A DNA stretch of 64,000 nt from the NCBI GenBank assembly GCA_026225945.1, contig JAMJFZ010001657.1:1240001-1304000 (forward strand). Direction: 5' to 3'. The position numbers were made by a program, and so were the translations under genes. Under the pieces are notes generated by a model. It ran no database searches. It was not told where the DNA came from and saw only the letters and a list, made by a program, of their open reading frames with translations. Positions 25,396-36,347 of the stretch are shown piece after piece (position 1 is the first letter of the stretch; each line of letters begins with the position of its first letter). The stretch is from Cricetomys ansorgei. Taxonomy: Eukaryota > Chordata > Mammalia > Rodentia > Nesomyidae.

Positions 25396-26053
25396 CTTCC
25401 CACTTATCTCACTTGTTCTGCATTACTTTTTAAATTTCAAATTGACTGCATGATTTTGTTTTGGTCCAAGGACTGGAAAACATACAGCCAGTGTTGATTG
25501 GATGCATACTGGAGTTGACACCCTTTGGTGAGAACTCTGAGCTTCAGTGGCCACTCAAGGCCCAGCTGTCATGCAGTAGAATGTTGATCCTGCTGAAATT
25601 TCAAACAGAGCTAGTTTCAATTCTGTTTTTGACTGAAGTTTTTGATGGCTACTGTGTCAAGAAAATCCAGAGTCCCGTATGTACTACTTCATAATTAAGA
25701 GGCTGCACTAGCAGAGCATGCAGCCACAAGTGCCCTGTATGCCCAATGTCCGAGTTTCTAGATCAGCACAGAAGGACCTACAGAATCACAAGGTTCTAGA
25801 ACTTGCATGTCCCTGGTATCCGCGGGAGATTCTGGACTTAATACCCACTTACGTTGTTGTTTCTAAAGGAATGTTTCCTCAGAAGTCAGTGAGGCCACTT
25901 GCCAGGTTTGTCTGGCCTTCTCCCTACATGGTTCTCAGTTAGTGTCGCCCCTTGTTCTGGGCTCTGCAGCTCAGGGCCAGCACGAGTGGCTCCATGTGGC
26001 TCCATGTGGGATGAATGAGTGATACCTAATCGCTTTTCACTCTTCTCCCCCAG

Positions 26054-26584
26054 GATGGCTGCAGCACCTCCACTGTGGATGAGGACACCTCCATGACCAT
26101 GACCACAACCACGACCAGTTCCTTCACAATCCAGGAATATTTTGCCAAGAGGATGGCCAGTTTAAAGAGCAAACCACAGGCCTCAGCTCCAGGGCCTGAC
26201 CTTTCAGAGACCCCTGTTGAATGGAAAAAGGGGAAGAAAAAAATCAAAGAGGCAATAGGCACAGATGTGGAGAACTCTCCCCAATACAAGGGCAAGCGGC
26301 ATAAGAAGAAAAATCGTGAGGAAGCAGAGGAGGGGCCTGTGGCCAAGAAGAGAGACCTAGCCAGAGGTCCCAGTGGAGACGAGTGTTCCGATGCCTCTGT
26401 TGAGGTTGCAGAAGATTGTGTACAACCATCTGACAGTCAGGATGATGCCCCAAAGCCCAAGAAGAAGAAAGCAAAGAAAAAACTGCAAAGGCCAGGAGGG
26501 GCAGCAGTAGATACCACAGTGGACAAAGTACCTGAGGAGATGAAGAAGAAGAAGAAGAAGAAGAAGAAGAAAGCTTCCAGATGA
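26054..26584 (+). CDS. Pinx1: PINX1, terminal coding exon (C-terminal 176 residues)
   Basis: PINX1 is a nucleolar and telomere-associated protein that binds telomerase and TRF1 and inhibits telomerase; its C-terminal region is the reported inhibitory part. The exon begins after the acceptor TTCTCCCCCAG at 26043-26053 and reads DGCSTSTVDED, a TMTTTTTSSF threonine tract, then FTIQEYFAKRMASLK, which is the diagnostic block shared with human PINX1 (FTIQEYFAKRMAALK). The rest is low-complexity and lysine-rich, with KGKKKIKEA, KRHKKKNREE and KPKKKKAKKKLQ, and ends in about ten lysines followed by ASR and a TGA at 26582-26584. The N-terminal G-patch exons lie outside the window. The lysine run is encoded by a nearly pure AAG repeat, which may vary in length. 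The exon start in frame implies a phase-0 junction, which is inferred. Confidence 0.92.
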   Translation, partial: DGCSTSTVDEDTSMTMTTTTTSSFTIQEYFAKRMASLKSKPQASAPGPDLSETPVEWKKGKKKIKEAIGTDVENSPQYKGKRHKKKNREEAEEGPVAKKRDLARGPSGDECSDASVEVAEDCVQPSDSQDDAPKPKKKKAKKKLQRPGGAAVDTTVDKVPEEMKKKKKKKKKKASR

Positions 26585-26820
26585 CCTGTCGCTAGCCAGG
26601 GCCTCCCGCCACTCGACTGTCAGTGCACTGCTGGGCAGATGTTCTGGCCTGAAGTCAGCACAGTGAACCCTAGGCAGCTCAGCATCTTATAACATGCCCA
26701 GAGGTTGCCAGCTCTCGCCTGCTCACATTCCCCCCAAGTCACCTTCCTAGGAGAACTGATTTGAATGTTCCAGATGATGGCTTTCAGTAAATAAAATAAA
26801 TTTCAGTAAACAAATAGATT
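26585..26820 (+). other. Pinx1: Pinx1 3'UTR
   Basis: A short non-coding stretch runs from the stop codon to just after two overlapping AATAAA signals. The cleavage site is estimated about 15-20 bases beyond the second signal. A (GT)n tract starts 50 bases further on. Confidence 0.75.
26790..26800 (+). terminator. Pinx1: Pinx1 polyadenylation signals
   Basis: Two overlapping canonical AATAAA hexamers (26790-26795 and 26795-26800), about 205 bases after the Pinx1 stop codon. Confidence 0.85.
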
Positions 26821-26867
26821 CTTTCTTAAACACTGAGCCTTTCACATGAGAATTATTCATATCCATA

Positions 26868-26870
<3 letters not shown>

Positions 26871-26904
<34 letters not shown>
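26871..26904. repeat. (GT)n microsatellite
   Basis: About 17 GT dinucleotides just downstream of the Pinx1 3' end. Confidence 0.95.
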
Positions 26905-26909
<5 letters not shown>

Positions 26910-28089
26910 CTGGTTTCCTTCAGTAACTGACTGGTGCTTCCTTTTCAAGGACTTAGTCTAATTAAGGGATTAAGAGGCAGTCGCTTGGATGCAGATGGTT
27001 CCTTTTGTTCTGCAGCCAGCCATACATTTCTGCCAAGTGGGAATTACTGCATTCCCGAGTGAGGGTTTTGCTGTGCTGTGCTTCAGTGTTGGTGGGCAGC
27101 TGCTCCTCTCTTCTGCTGAGTGCTGGCCACCGGGAATCCCAGGCCCTCCATGACAGCACCAACTGGGGAGGTTCCTGCGCTGAGTGTAGAGTCAGACTTA
27201 CTTCTGTCTCTTGTCCCTTGAATGAATCCCCTGTAGTGGACTTGTTTGTGCATAATGACCAGGAGGTCCTGAGAAAGTTCAAAGATGGAGAAGCTAAGGC
27301 CACGAAATCGATGTCCTCTTGAAGGCAGGCCCTGCATTAGATGCCTTGCGGAAGGAAGCTCTTGCAAGTATATTTATGAGTAGTCCAAGACACCCTCCAG
27401 CCATGCTCGGACCAGGTGCTGTCCCGGGTCCACACTCCCTCCCCTTGCCACACTCACATGCCTTCCAATTGCTCTGCTGAGTGTGGTGGCGCCACCTGAC
27501 CTGTGTCCTCTCCACACTTTGCCTCTTTCCCCTCTATAGCTCTCCTTGTATTTCCAGTTCCCGTTTTTCATGCTTGTTCTCAGACCCTGCCTCCCATGCT
27601 TCTGGGGCAGGCTTGTGCTACTGACCTTAATTTTCAAAGAACTGTCAAGGTAGTAGTGAGGACACCCAGGTAGCCCATGCCCACACTGTGACATTTTGCC
27701 CTTGATTTTAATTCCTGGGACCACAAGTTATGGGAAGCTTGGCCTGGAGAATCTTGAATTAGAAAATCTGTGGAGTAGATCTAGTCTCTTAAGAACACTG
27801 AACAGTGTCAGTGGCTTAAATAGCCACTCCAGAGAGGATCCCCCGGAACTCAGAGCCCGAAGTAATCTCTCCAGTTTCATCAGGTCCCCCAGAGTTTAGA
27901 ATCCCAAGGCAATAAAGCCCCACAGGTTTGTAAAGTCATTTTTCTTCACAGCTTCTTTGCTTGTCCTATCTTGTTGGTGAAACTAGAGACCCAGAAGAGA
28001 GTGCAGCTATGTGAAAGCTAAAGGGCACAATATCTTCCCAGGGCATGTAGGCCAGCTTCTATTGCCTTTTGTCATTTTGAGTTTAAAGA
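26905..28089. other. Intergenic DNA, nothing recognised
   Basis: Moderately GC-rich sequence with overlapping ORFs of up to 116 codons in both directions around 27000-27700. None has a recognisable domain, and codon content looks compositional. Confidence 0.45.
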
Positions 28090-28320
28090 TTTATGTACTA
28101 CTTCACTTACGTTTGCGTGTTTGAGTGTTTTGCTTCCATGTGTGCATGTATACTATGTGTGTGCCTGGTACCCAAGGAAGTCGGAAGAGGGTGTCGTTTC
28201 CCCTGGAACCGCAGTTATGGAAGGTTGTGAGCTGCCATGTGGATGCTGGGAACCCAAAGGGGTTCTCTGCAAGAGAGTAAGTAAGTGCTCTTAACAGTTG
28301 AGTCATCTCTTCATCCCCAA
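28090..28320 (-). repeat. B2/B3 SINE, antisense
   Basis: GTGCCTGGTACCCAAGGAAG, AAGAGGGTGTCGTTTCC, GAGCTGCCATGTGGATGCTG, AGTAAGTGCTCTTAACAGTT and GAGTCATCTCTTCATCCCC are the complement of a B2 tail, body and head in order. Confidence 0.85.
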
Positions 28321-29011
28321 TTAATATTGTTACTGAATTTTATTTCCTAGATGAGTAGAAATGTGAGAGCCAAGGGCTGGAGCTCAATGATAGAGAACTT
28401 GCCTCTCCACCCCAGTGCAGAGAAGGGAAGCGGGGAGGGGAGAAGGGAGAGAAGAGAGCAGAGCTGTTTGCAGGATAGGGAACATGTCTCCCTAGCAGCC
28501 ACATGCTAGTGACTTCAAGTTGTCTTTTATAAAAGGATACAAAATGTGATTGGGTCATCATCAGAGAGGCTTCCTCAGGCAACTGATGGGAGCAGATGCA
28601 GAGACCCACAGAGAGCCAAGCATTAGGTGGAGGGAGAGCCTAAATTGGAGATCTCTATCCAATCCCTCCCCTGGAGCTCCATGGTCGAGGACACCAAGAG
28701 AACTTGGCCCACTGAATCAACTAAGCAGGGCTCATAGGGGCTCTCAGAGACTGAAGCGGCAAGCATAGATCCTGCATGGGTCTGCCCTAGGTCCTCTACA
28801 TATATATTACGTTTGTTAGCTTGGTGTTTTAGTGGGACCCTTAACAATGGAGTGCCTCTGACTCTTGCCTGCTCCTGTAACCCTTTTTCTGCTACTGAAT
28901 TGCTTTGTCCAGCCTCATTATGAGAGTTTGTGCCTAGTCTTACAGTATCTTGTTATGCCATGTTTGGTTGATATCCCTAGGAGGCCTGCTCTTTTCTGAA
29001 GGGAAACAGTA

Positions 29012-29052
29012 GGGGGAGTGCGTCTGGGGGGAGGGGAGCGGGGGGGGGGGGG
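29012..29052 (+). repeat. G-run cluster, including (G)13
   Basis: Several runs of four or more G lie close together, ending with 13 consecutive G at 29040-29052. The composition allows G-quadruplex formation. Confidence 0.8.
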
Positions 29053-29127
29053 ACTGCAGTTCGGATGAAGTAGGAGAGAAGAATAAAATGTGACTGTATT
29101 TTTAATGGGCCCCTGGGTACTCTGTGT

Positions 29128-29192
29128 GTATTCTGCAGTGCTGGGGATCAAGCCTGGGTCACACGCATAGTAACTACCACTCAGTGCTCTTA
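29128..29192 (-). repeat. ID-like SINE fragment, antisense
   Basis: TGCTGGGGATCAAGCCTGGG and ACTACCACTCAGTGCTCTT correspond to the complement of the ID B-box and A-box regions. Confidence 0.5.
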
Positions 29193-29589
29193 AGTGAGTG
29201 GCTGAGAAAAAAAGCATGTGCTTAACTAAGAGTGGTGTGCGACCATTGGTTTTGAAGGAGACAGAACGCTTTCTCCAGAAGCCTCAGCTTTCATGTTTTC
29301 CCTCAGGTCTCTCTCTCTCTCTCTCAGACTGTTTTCTTGGGTTGGAGGGAAAGTTGGAAAGTAAAGTAAGCGTGCAGGGAATTGCTTGTGATTACCTGGA
29401 TATTTATAAAACCATTAGCACGAGTCCCACCTTTGCCTCTGGTCGTTACACTAGGTAAAAACGCATCAGTTCTGCACCCTTCCCTGCTTTCCTCGGCAAC
29501 CTCAAGTCATTAGAGGAAATCTAAGTCCCCAGAAAAAGCAGCCCTCTGAAGAGCTGCCCCCATGTTGTGTTGCAATAACCTTTTCTATG

Positions 29590-29725
29590 GATTTTAATAG
29601 ATGATTATTATTAATCAGAGTCTTATGTGCTAGGCCCTATTCCAGACACTTTAAATATATCAGCTTGTTAAATTGCCATTCAGCCCTGTGAGGTAACCTC
29701 ATTCCTCTCCCCTTTTCAGAAGAGC
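29590..29725 (+). repeat. MIR SINE relic
   Basis: In order: ATGTGCTAGGCCCTATTCCA, GACACTTTAAATATATCAGC, GCCCTGTGAGGTAACCTCAT and CCCCTTTTCAGAAGAG. This matches the MIR core layout ('tgtgccaggcactgttct', 'gctttacatatatt', 'ccctgtgaggtag', 'ccccattttacag', from memory). Confidence 0.6.
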
Positions 29726-32224
29726 CTTTTTTGAGGGCTGGAGATTTGTGCTGCCCTGAAGGCCCATGATACCCCAGGGCCCTCTCCACACCACCACGGG
29801 CCCTCTGGCCCTCAAACCCAGCTTCACCTGCCTTGTTGGCCCTTGTGTTGAATCCTTCCCATAGTTTGGTTACTACCCGCATGTGGGAAGAAGCTGGCAA
29901 ACACCAGAGGTTTCCACAGCTAACCCACATTAGTTTTACCTGTACATGAGAGCATGCTCTTGGGTGTATTTGAAATCCCCAAGAGGCCTCCTTCCCACCT
30001 TGGCCCTGCAGTTGTTAGGAACTTAACTAAGACAGCTTTTACAACCTGTGTTGAAGACTGTGATTCTACTTTGTAGAAAATATTGATGCTCTTGGAAGAT
30101 AAAACCCAAACTAACATTTGGGCCATGCCTCTGTTTCTCTTCTCACCTGTCCCAAGTGGCAGGAACAGGCTGAGACCTGTTTGCTCGAAAGAATCAGCAC
30201 CACAAGTTTCCTTGCAATCTCTCCCGGTGATCTCAGCTCTTGGATCAGCAAGCAGCGACTGTATTTAGATTTGAGTAAGAACTTCCTCCCCGCCCGCCAC
30301 CCTGTTTATCTCTCTCAGCTTCTGCAGCCACTGCAGTTTAGAGCCTGTTGTGCTGGCGTGGGGCAGGAGAGGTCAGATGGGGTGCGGGTGCCCGGTGTGT
30401 GCTCCTACGATGTACCATTATTCATGAACAAATTAGTACCATGTCCTAATAAAGGAGGTGACTAACCTTGCATTTGTATGCACAGTCTATTTAGGAGATA
30501 CTGAATATGTTAAAATGACACACACAAAGCCCTCCTAGGACCAGCATGAGGAGAAAAAGGCAGACAGGAAAATTGTAAAAAGAAGGGAGCAGACGAAGCT
30601 GGCTGCATCAGAGTTCCCGAAGCGGTGATGGCTGCAGTTAGGGACTAGCTAATAATGCGCTGAAGGTCTAAGTTGAATTTTCATGTAAAGCTAACAGTAA
30701 CCATGTATGGAAGCCTGCAACAAGTTCTTTAACTGAGGGGAAGGACTTTGCAACATCTGGAATTTTCCGCACTGGACTTCCTTGGGAAAGTGAACATAGA
30801 TGCCAAAAAAGCAGCTCCTGTGAAAACATTTCTTGACCACCAACTTGAGGCTTCAGGCTGCTCAGGGTGGAGTAGCTAACCCGTGAAAATCTACCCGCAT
30901 CCCTGTCTTCCCAGTTAGTCCTTTAGCACAGACCAGTGGATCCTGAGATAATCCCATTGCACATGCCCAGGCCCAGGCATCCTCTCCTCCAGCCTGGAAG
31001 CTTCAAGAAATTCTTTGCTAGTCCATATTTAACCTGAACCTGAGAGTGAATTTGTACTAGAGTCTCCCTATCAACAGCATCTCTAGCTAATGAACTGACA
31101 ATCATTCTCCGAGTGTTCCTCCACGCATACTGCAATAGGCATGGGTCTTGCCCACCCTGGAGGTGCTATTAAGAGTCCATGTGAATGCCAGAGGCTGACT
31201 ACCCTCCAGTGACCATGCCATAACAGGTCTGCTGATGGGACAAGGACAGAAGGAGCAGGAGAGACAGCCTGCTCCACCCACTGCCAGAGATAACCCTTCA
31301 GCCTGGAAGGGACCAAACCAACTATTGAGGTGTCCGTTAAAATATCCAACTCAGCTTTAACATGTGAGGCACTTACGTGGTGAGTAGTCTGGGAGATCGT
31401 GACCCAAAAGTGACAAGTGTGTCCAGTCTCCACCGCCTCTCCTTCGGCCAGTCTATAATGTCCAGTCTACTCCTTGGTACTTCCTGCCCTCCACTTGGAG
31501 GGCCCACACGCCCTGAGTATTTGGGGGCTTTGTGCTGTTCTTCCCTCTCCCTCTGTAGAGATGCTCCTGGCCTGTGTTTCTGTTGTATCTGGACAATTCC
31601 TAGGTCTGTCTGCACCTCACTGTGTCAAGCTTTTAACCTATCTCTCCAAATGGCTTTTTCTAGCACCCTCAAATTCTAGGGGCCATCAAAGAGCTCTTGC
31701 TCGTCTTTTCTGGCTGCCGTCTGAACCTGCACTCACAGATGGCACCTCTGGTGTTGAGAGTTTTCAGCTGCTCCCCCCTGTCCTCCACCGCTGTATGTGA
31801 AGCAGGCCTGTCCTCCTGGAGCTCACAGCTTAGCACTCCTCTGGACCCCTCTACCTATGGGTACAGCCCTGCGGGCATCTGGCCTTTCTTTCCATTCTCA
31901 AATCTCTGGGGCATTCTCCCCTGTGCCATGGCTCCCTCGCTCTGACTGCCTGCTACGGACCATCCCCCTAACCCGAAAGGGCTTCTCTACCCACAAGTGT
32001 CCACAACTTCTGCAGCCCTCCCTGGCTCAGACTCCGCCGGCAGTCTTCTATCTTGGGTTGTTACACTTCCACCCCCGTCAGAATCCACTTGTCTTAAAGT
32101 GTGTGTGTTGTTTTACCCACTCAGCTCTGGAGGTGACCATCTGTGTCCTTGTAACATCCAGGATGATGCCTTGCACATAGCCAGTATAAGACTCTTTAAC
32201 ACTTACACTTTTTTAACATTTGCT
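29726..32224. other. Intergenic DNA, nothing recognised
   Basis: About 2.5 kb of ordinary sequence with overlapping ORFs of up to 127 codons that lack family signatures. No exon, RNA gene or clear repeat. Confidence 0.4.
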
Positions 32225-32350
32225 TTGTGTATACACAAAGATTAGAGGACAATTTTAGAGACTTGGTTTCCTCCTTCCACCGTGTGAATGACACTTAGGT
32301 TGTCAGGCTTGATGGCAAGCACCCTTACCTGCTGAAGCATCCCGACAGCC
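32225..32350 (-). repeat. B3 SINE, antisense
   Basis: AGATTAGAGGACAATTTTAG, TTTCCTCCTTCCACCGTGTG, TTAGGTTGTCAGGCTTGATG, GCAAGCACCCTTACCTGCTG and a final CCCGACAGCCC. Confidence 0.8.
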
Positions 32351-32369
32351 CAAATATTATAATTTTTTG

Positions 32370-32458
32370 GCTTGTTTTTGCAGTGTCTGGGATCGAGCCC
32401 AAGGCTTCACGCATCCTGGGCAAGTATTTCACCACTGAGATATACTCCCCAACTCAGG
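32370..32458 (-). repeat. ID-like SINE, antisense
   Basis: TTTTTGCAGTGTCTGGGATC, GAGCCCAAGGCTTCACGC and GTATTTCACCACTGAGATAT give the complement of an ID element, directly abutting the B3 above. Confidence 0.65.
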
Positions 32459-32584
32459 ACTCTTCATAAAAAACAAACAGACCACAACGAAACAAGTGGT
32501 GTACTGAAGACCAGAGATGCGCCACAGAAAGAAAGTGCCAGCCATAGCTACCCTCCCTCTGAGGTTCCCTGAAATTCCCAGCAT

Positions 32585-33173
32585 GGAACATGTCCCCCCA
32601 TAGGCATATATATTTGAACACTGGCTGAGGTCAGACGTTGTGTGGCATTGCTGGAGTCCCTGCATGGTGGCCCTGAGAGACCACTGTGGGAACCTGTGAA
32701 AGTGAAGCCAGAGTTGCTGGGGAGACCCCAAGGTGTTGGAGATGCCAGAGCTGTGAGACGTCTGCCGAAGAGAGATGCATACAGGAAATGGAACCAGCCC
32801 AAGAGAGGCGTACGTTACATTCAGCAAAGCTGAGGGGCAAAGCCATTTAAGCCCTTTGACATTAAAGTCCCAGACAATGAGCACGGAGCTGCAGGATGGT
32901 AGCTGCCATGATGGATTCCTGTCTTGCCTTTGCCCAGTGTTTCCTCATCGTGCCCCTCTTCCTCCCCTCTGGGATGGGGACATATAGCCTGTGTTGGGAA
33001 TATGTAATTTGTTTTTATTTTACATGGGGTCACAGTTATGAAACCGCCTTGAGACTTTGGACTTTCAAACAGTGTTGAGGCTGATGGACCACGGACCACG
33101 GGGACTTTTGAAGTTGGACTAAACGCATTGTGCATGATGATGGCCACGAGTCTCTGGGGGCCAGGGAGTGGGA
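32585..33173 (+). mobile_element. ERVL-MaLR relic: 5' LTR-like scrap and internal region
   Basis: The start has CCCCCATAGGCATATATATT, which resembles the LTR beginning. Then come internal-type segments: GAACCAGCCCAAGAGAGGCG, AGCCATTTAAGCCCTTTGAC, TTTGAAGTTGGACTAAACGC and GTCTCTGGGGGCCAGGGAG. I associate these with the non-coding interior of rodent MaLR elements. There is no gag, pol or env coding sequence here. Most of the 5' LTR is missing. The exact subfamily cannot be set by eye. Confidence 0.6.
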
Positions 33174-33526
33174 TGTGGTGGTTTGAAGGAGAAATGTTCC
33201 CCATAGGTTCACATGTTTGAGCACAGTTAGTGGTGCTGTTTGGGGAGATTAGGAAACCTCTAGGACACGGAGCCTTGCTGGAGGAGGTTTGTCACTGGGG
33301 GGTAGACGCTGAGAGTTCACAGCCTCACCCCAGCTCCGGTTTGCTTTCTCTGCTTCCTGTTTGCAATTCAGGTGTGATCGCTCAGCTTCCTGCTCCACTG
33401 CCATGCCTCCCAACACCACGATAAACTTTTATCCCTCTAGAACCATAAGTCAAAATCGATGTTTTCACATGTATGTTGCTTTTGGTCACAGTGTTCGTCA
33501 CAGCAACAGAAAAGTAACTGATACGC
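33174..33526 (+). mobile_element. ERVL-MaLR 3' LTR (MT/ORR-type)
   Basis: The LTR starts at TGTGGTGGTTTGAAGG, continues with CCCCATAGGTTCACATGTTT, GGAGGAGGTTTGTCACTGGG and TGCCATGCCTCCCAACACCA, has a polyadenylation-like ATAAACTTTTAT stretch, and ends GCAACAGAAAAGTAACTGAT. This order and both ends match common rodent MaLR LTRs as I know them. It is adjacent to the internal sequence, so it is the 3' LTR of one fossil. Confidence 0.75.
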
Positions 33527-33529
33527 ACC

Positions 33530-34444
33530 CAGTGTATGCGAGACCTAACTCTCCCATAGGACCTTCCTTGTGATTCGCCAAACCACTAGATCCTCTTAGG
33601 GCTCCTCGTAAGTCCCTTCCCTCCAAGTCTCCTTTCTCCAAGGGGTGGCAGACGGATTAAATGAAAGAGGGACCCAGCCAAATACCTAATATCTGGTACT
33701 TGAAACATTCTTTCTGCTTCCAACTGGCCAAAAGAGAAGATGAAATATAAAGCTTAGTGTGACAAAGACCTGGACTGGGAGTTCTGATGCTGGGTCATTA
33801 TCAGGGCTCTCCAGCTCTGACAGTGATCACACAGGCCTGACAAGCTCAGGATGAGACACTGGAAGGCGTGGTCAGGTCATCCTGAAGCCAGCTGGGTCCC
33901 AGGAAGGCTTAGGGCTGGCCACTGGAGGTGGTTACCTGTGAGCAGGCCCTGGGGCAGGGCTGGGAAGGGCTTACATTGACTCAGACGTCTCAGGTAACAG
34001 GCTTCAGGATCCTTGCTTTTGCCAGGGACTCTAAGACAGCCCAGAGTAGAGCAAGTTGTTGCAATTTAGCCGGGAGGGATTGCAAAATTCTGCCGTGCTG
34101 AGGCAAGGCACTGCCCATCCGAGGTGAACAAATGATGCTCAGCGAGCTGGAAGAGGGAGAGACACAGCTGGGGATCTTCCAAATCAGGATCCGTCCACAG
34201 CTCCAGCCCTGAAACAAGAACCCGCACACGGCACACCTAGCCCATGAGTACAGGGGCCACCCGTACCTAAAGTGGCAGGGGAAGTGAACCACGTGGGGGT
34301 TGCTCACCCCAGGTGTTCACCCTCTCTGATCAGGACAAAGTTTTGGATGCCATGCTTCATTTCTATGTTTTATTCTTTCAATTTATTTTATGCGTGGCCA
34401 TGAGGGTGCACATTTGTATATGCCTTTAATCACTCTTCAGCTTA
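33530..34444. other. Intergenic DNA, nothing recognised
   Basis: Ordinary sequence; no exon or clear repeat. Confidence 0.45.
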
Positions 34445-34460
34445 TTGTTTTAAGGATTTA

Positions 34461-34510
<50 letters not shown>

Positions 34511-34732
34511 TGAAGACAAGGCACATGCACACCTTGTCTTCAGAGGCCAGAATAGAGTGTCAGATGTCCTTCCTCTACCACTCTATCTCCTACCTTCTCG
34601 CCAAAGCCGAAAGCCATAACCTTCAGTGAGCCTCCTGTCTCCACTCCCCCTAGAAGCAGAAGTTACAAACTCTAAACTCAGGTCTCTATGTTTGCAGGAT
34701 ACCTCTTTTAACTGCTGAGACATCTCTCCAGC
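34445..34732 (-). repeat. B2/B3-like SINE with (TG)n tail, antisense
   Basis: A TG run (34463-34508) leads into AGGCACATGCACACCTTGTC, CAGAGGCCAGAATAGAGTGT, AACTCAGGTCTCTATGTTTG and ACTGCTGAGACATCTCTCCAG, the antisense order of a B2-type SINE. The middle is diverged. An adjacent pair ACAAGGCACATG / CACACCTTGTCTTC gives a small inverted repeat at 34516-34542. Confidence 0.6.
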
Positions 34733-34734
34733 TC

Positions 34735-34945
34735 TCCACCTGATGTTTTGAGACAGGGTCTCCTACTGAACCTGGAATTAACCAGTTCGGCTAGACTGGC
34801 TGACCCATGAACTCCAAGGATCATCCTGTCTTCACCTCCCCAGCACTGGGGTTACAGATGTGTGCCATTTGTCATGTGAGTGTTGGGAATCTGAACTCGG
34901 AGCCTCATGCTTGCGGCTGAACCCCTAACCCCCCCAACCCTTCGC
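34735..34945 (-). repeat. B4 SINE, antisense
   Basis: TTTTGAGACAGGGTCTCCTA, CTAGACTGGCTGACCCATGA, CCCAGCACTGGGGTTACAGA, GAGTGTTGGGAATCTGAACT and CTCATGCTTGCGGCTGAACC follow the antisense B1-then-ID order of B4. Confidence 0.7.
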
Positions 34946-35603
34946 TTTTATTCTTCATCACTGAATTTAGCCCTGTGTTGAGACAGTTTAGTTCCTTTGG
35001 GGGTGGTAAAGTGCTTTCACACCAACACAGCTCTGTTCACAGGGAAGGGGAGAGGCTCAGAGCGCTGTGGGAAGATGCCAGCCTAGGCGCTCACTTAAGC
35101 ATTCCACCAGCCTTCCGGCTGCAACATTTCCAGGGACGGTGAACACAGATGAGAGAGACCTGGCCCCAGCCTTCAGATACTCATGGTTCAGTTAACTGGG
35201 TCACAGAAATTGAGCGTTCATAGTTTTGTGCACCCAAATTCAAGAGGAAACCATCAACCTTAAAAGATTTTGCAAGCCAAGGAGTGTTCATGCACACCTT
35301 GGGCAGTAAAACCTGTGTGGGTGCATAGGTAGAAGTAGTCCATTGGTGCCAGCGCACTTTATGCTATTCGGAAGGAAGATCAGAAACAGAGACCTTGAAA
35401 TCCTACGATGGAGCCAGGCTTTGGTGTGAACTTCCCTCTTGGGTCCTGGATTTTAGAACTGAAGGAAACCTGAGGAAACTCACCAGAGAAGTACAAGTCG
35501 AGTCAAGGCAGCAATTTGTTGCAAGACTACTGCTAACAGGAGAGGACTGAATGGCTTTCCTTGACCTCTCCTGCACTGGGCACTGGGCCCTTCTGGGTGG
35601 CTC

Positions 35604-35606
<3 letters not shown>

Positions 35607-35665
<59 letters not shown>

Positions 35666-35680
35666 CTCTGTGTGTGTGTT
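35607..35680. repeat. (CT)n(GT)n microsatellite
   Basis: About 22 CT dinucleotides followed by GT-rich sequence. It explains the arginine/glutamate and leucine/serine repeat ORFs in this stretch. Confidence 0.95.
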
Positions 35681-35689
35681 GCACATACC

Positions 35690-35960
35690 CATGCAAATAT
35701 ATGTAGGCCAAAGAAGGAAACCAGATACATCTATTGCTCTCTGCCATATTCCCTTGAAACAGGGTCTTATACTGGACAGAGCTTTCCATTTCTGCTAGGC
35801 TGACTGTTCAGAGAACTCCCAGGATCTACCTGTCTCCACCCTATCCCCCCAGTCCTATGGTTACAACCATGCACCACCATGTAGGTGCTGGGAATTTGAA
35901 CTCAGAGTCTCACACTTATATAATAAATGTTCATACCCACTAAGCCAGTTTCCCAGCTCC
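35690..35960 (-). repeat. B4-like SINE, antisense
   Basis: TTGAAACAGGGTCTTATACT, AACTCCCAGGATCTACCTGT, GCACCACCATGTAGGTGCTG, GAATTTGAACTCAGAGTCTC and CCACTAAGCCAGTTTCCCAG. Confidence 0.6.
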
Positions 35961-36084
35961 TCTGCATCACTCACATTGGTCACAATACTAGAAGGGTACC
36001 TTGAGTTTCAAGGATTTTAGTTCCTGCCTTCTGCTCGCCTGTTTGACCAGATTATGGCAGCCAGGAAGGACAGCTGACATGTCT

Positions 36085-36240
36085 CATCATCTCCCTTTAT
36101 TGACTTGGTGCTTTGTAAGCACGTTCTAATTTATCCCCCATGACACCTAGAAGTGGTTGTGACCATTCTGATTCTGATTCTGGATATGGAAAGCAGGACA
36201 CTGCTTGATTGACAATTTCTCAATATCATTCAGCTATTGA
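36085..36240 (+). repeat. Possible MIR relic
   Basis: GTGCTTTGTAAGCACGTTCT, AATTTATCCCCCATGACACC and TCATTCAGCTATTGAATAC loosely follow a MIR. Weak match. Confidence 0.3.
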
Positions 36241-36347
36241 ATACTTAGGCCAGGACAGAGGTCCCAATGTTCAAAGTTCAAAGGTATCACCATGCCTTCT
36301 GTACTCCAGAGCCTCCCAGCTGCTCCTTAGGTCATGCAATGTAGGCA

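Larger units (their letters stand above)
1..26053 (+). other. Pinx1: Pinx1 last intron (partial, 3' part)
   Basis: Everything upstream of the Pinx1 terminal exon is read as its final intron. No stretch resembles the other Pinx1 exons (the N-terminal G-patch or the SKISKNRVHYMKF-like region known from the human protein). The intron ends in a pyrimidine-rich tract and AG at 26052-26053. It holds SINEs, an L2 and an L1 relic, a URR1-type element and microsatellites, listed separately. The 5' end of the intron lies outside the window, so its length is at least 26 kb. That all of it is intron is inferred from the absence of other exons; a very short exon could be missed by eye. Confidence 0.75.

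Noticed and set aside
27000..27724. A possible small gene just downstream of Pinx1
   Set aside because: Several overlapping ORFs of about 100 codons on both strands, none with a domain, splice context or poly(A) support.
35403..35803. ORFs rich in RE/RERE or LSLS repeats
   Set aside because: They translate a (CT)n(GT)n microsatellite.
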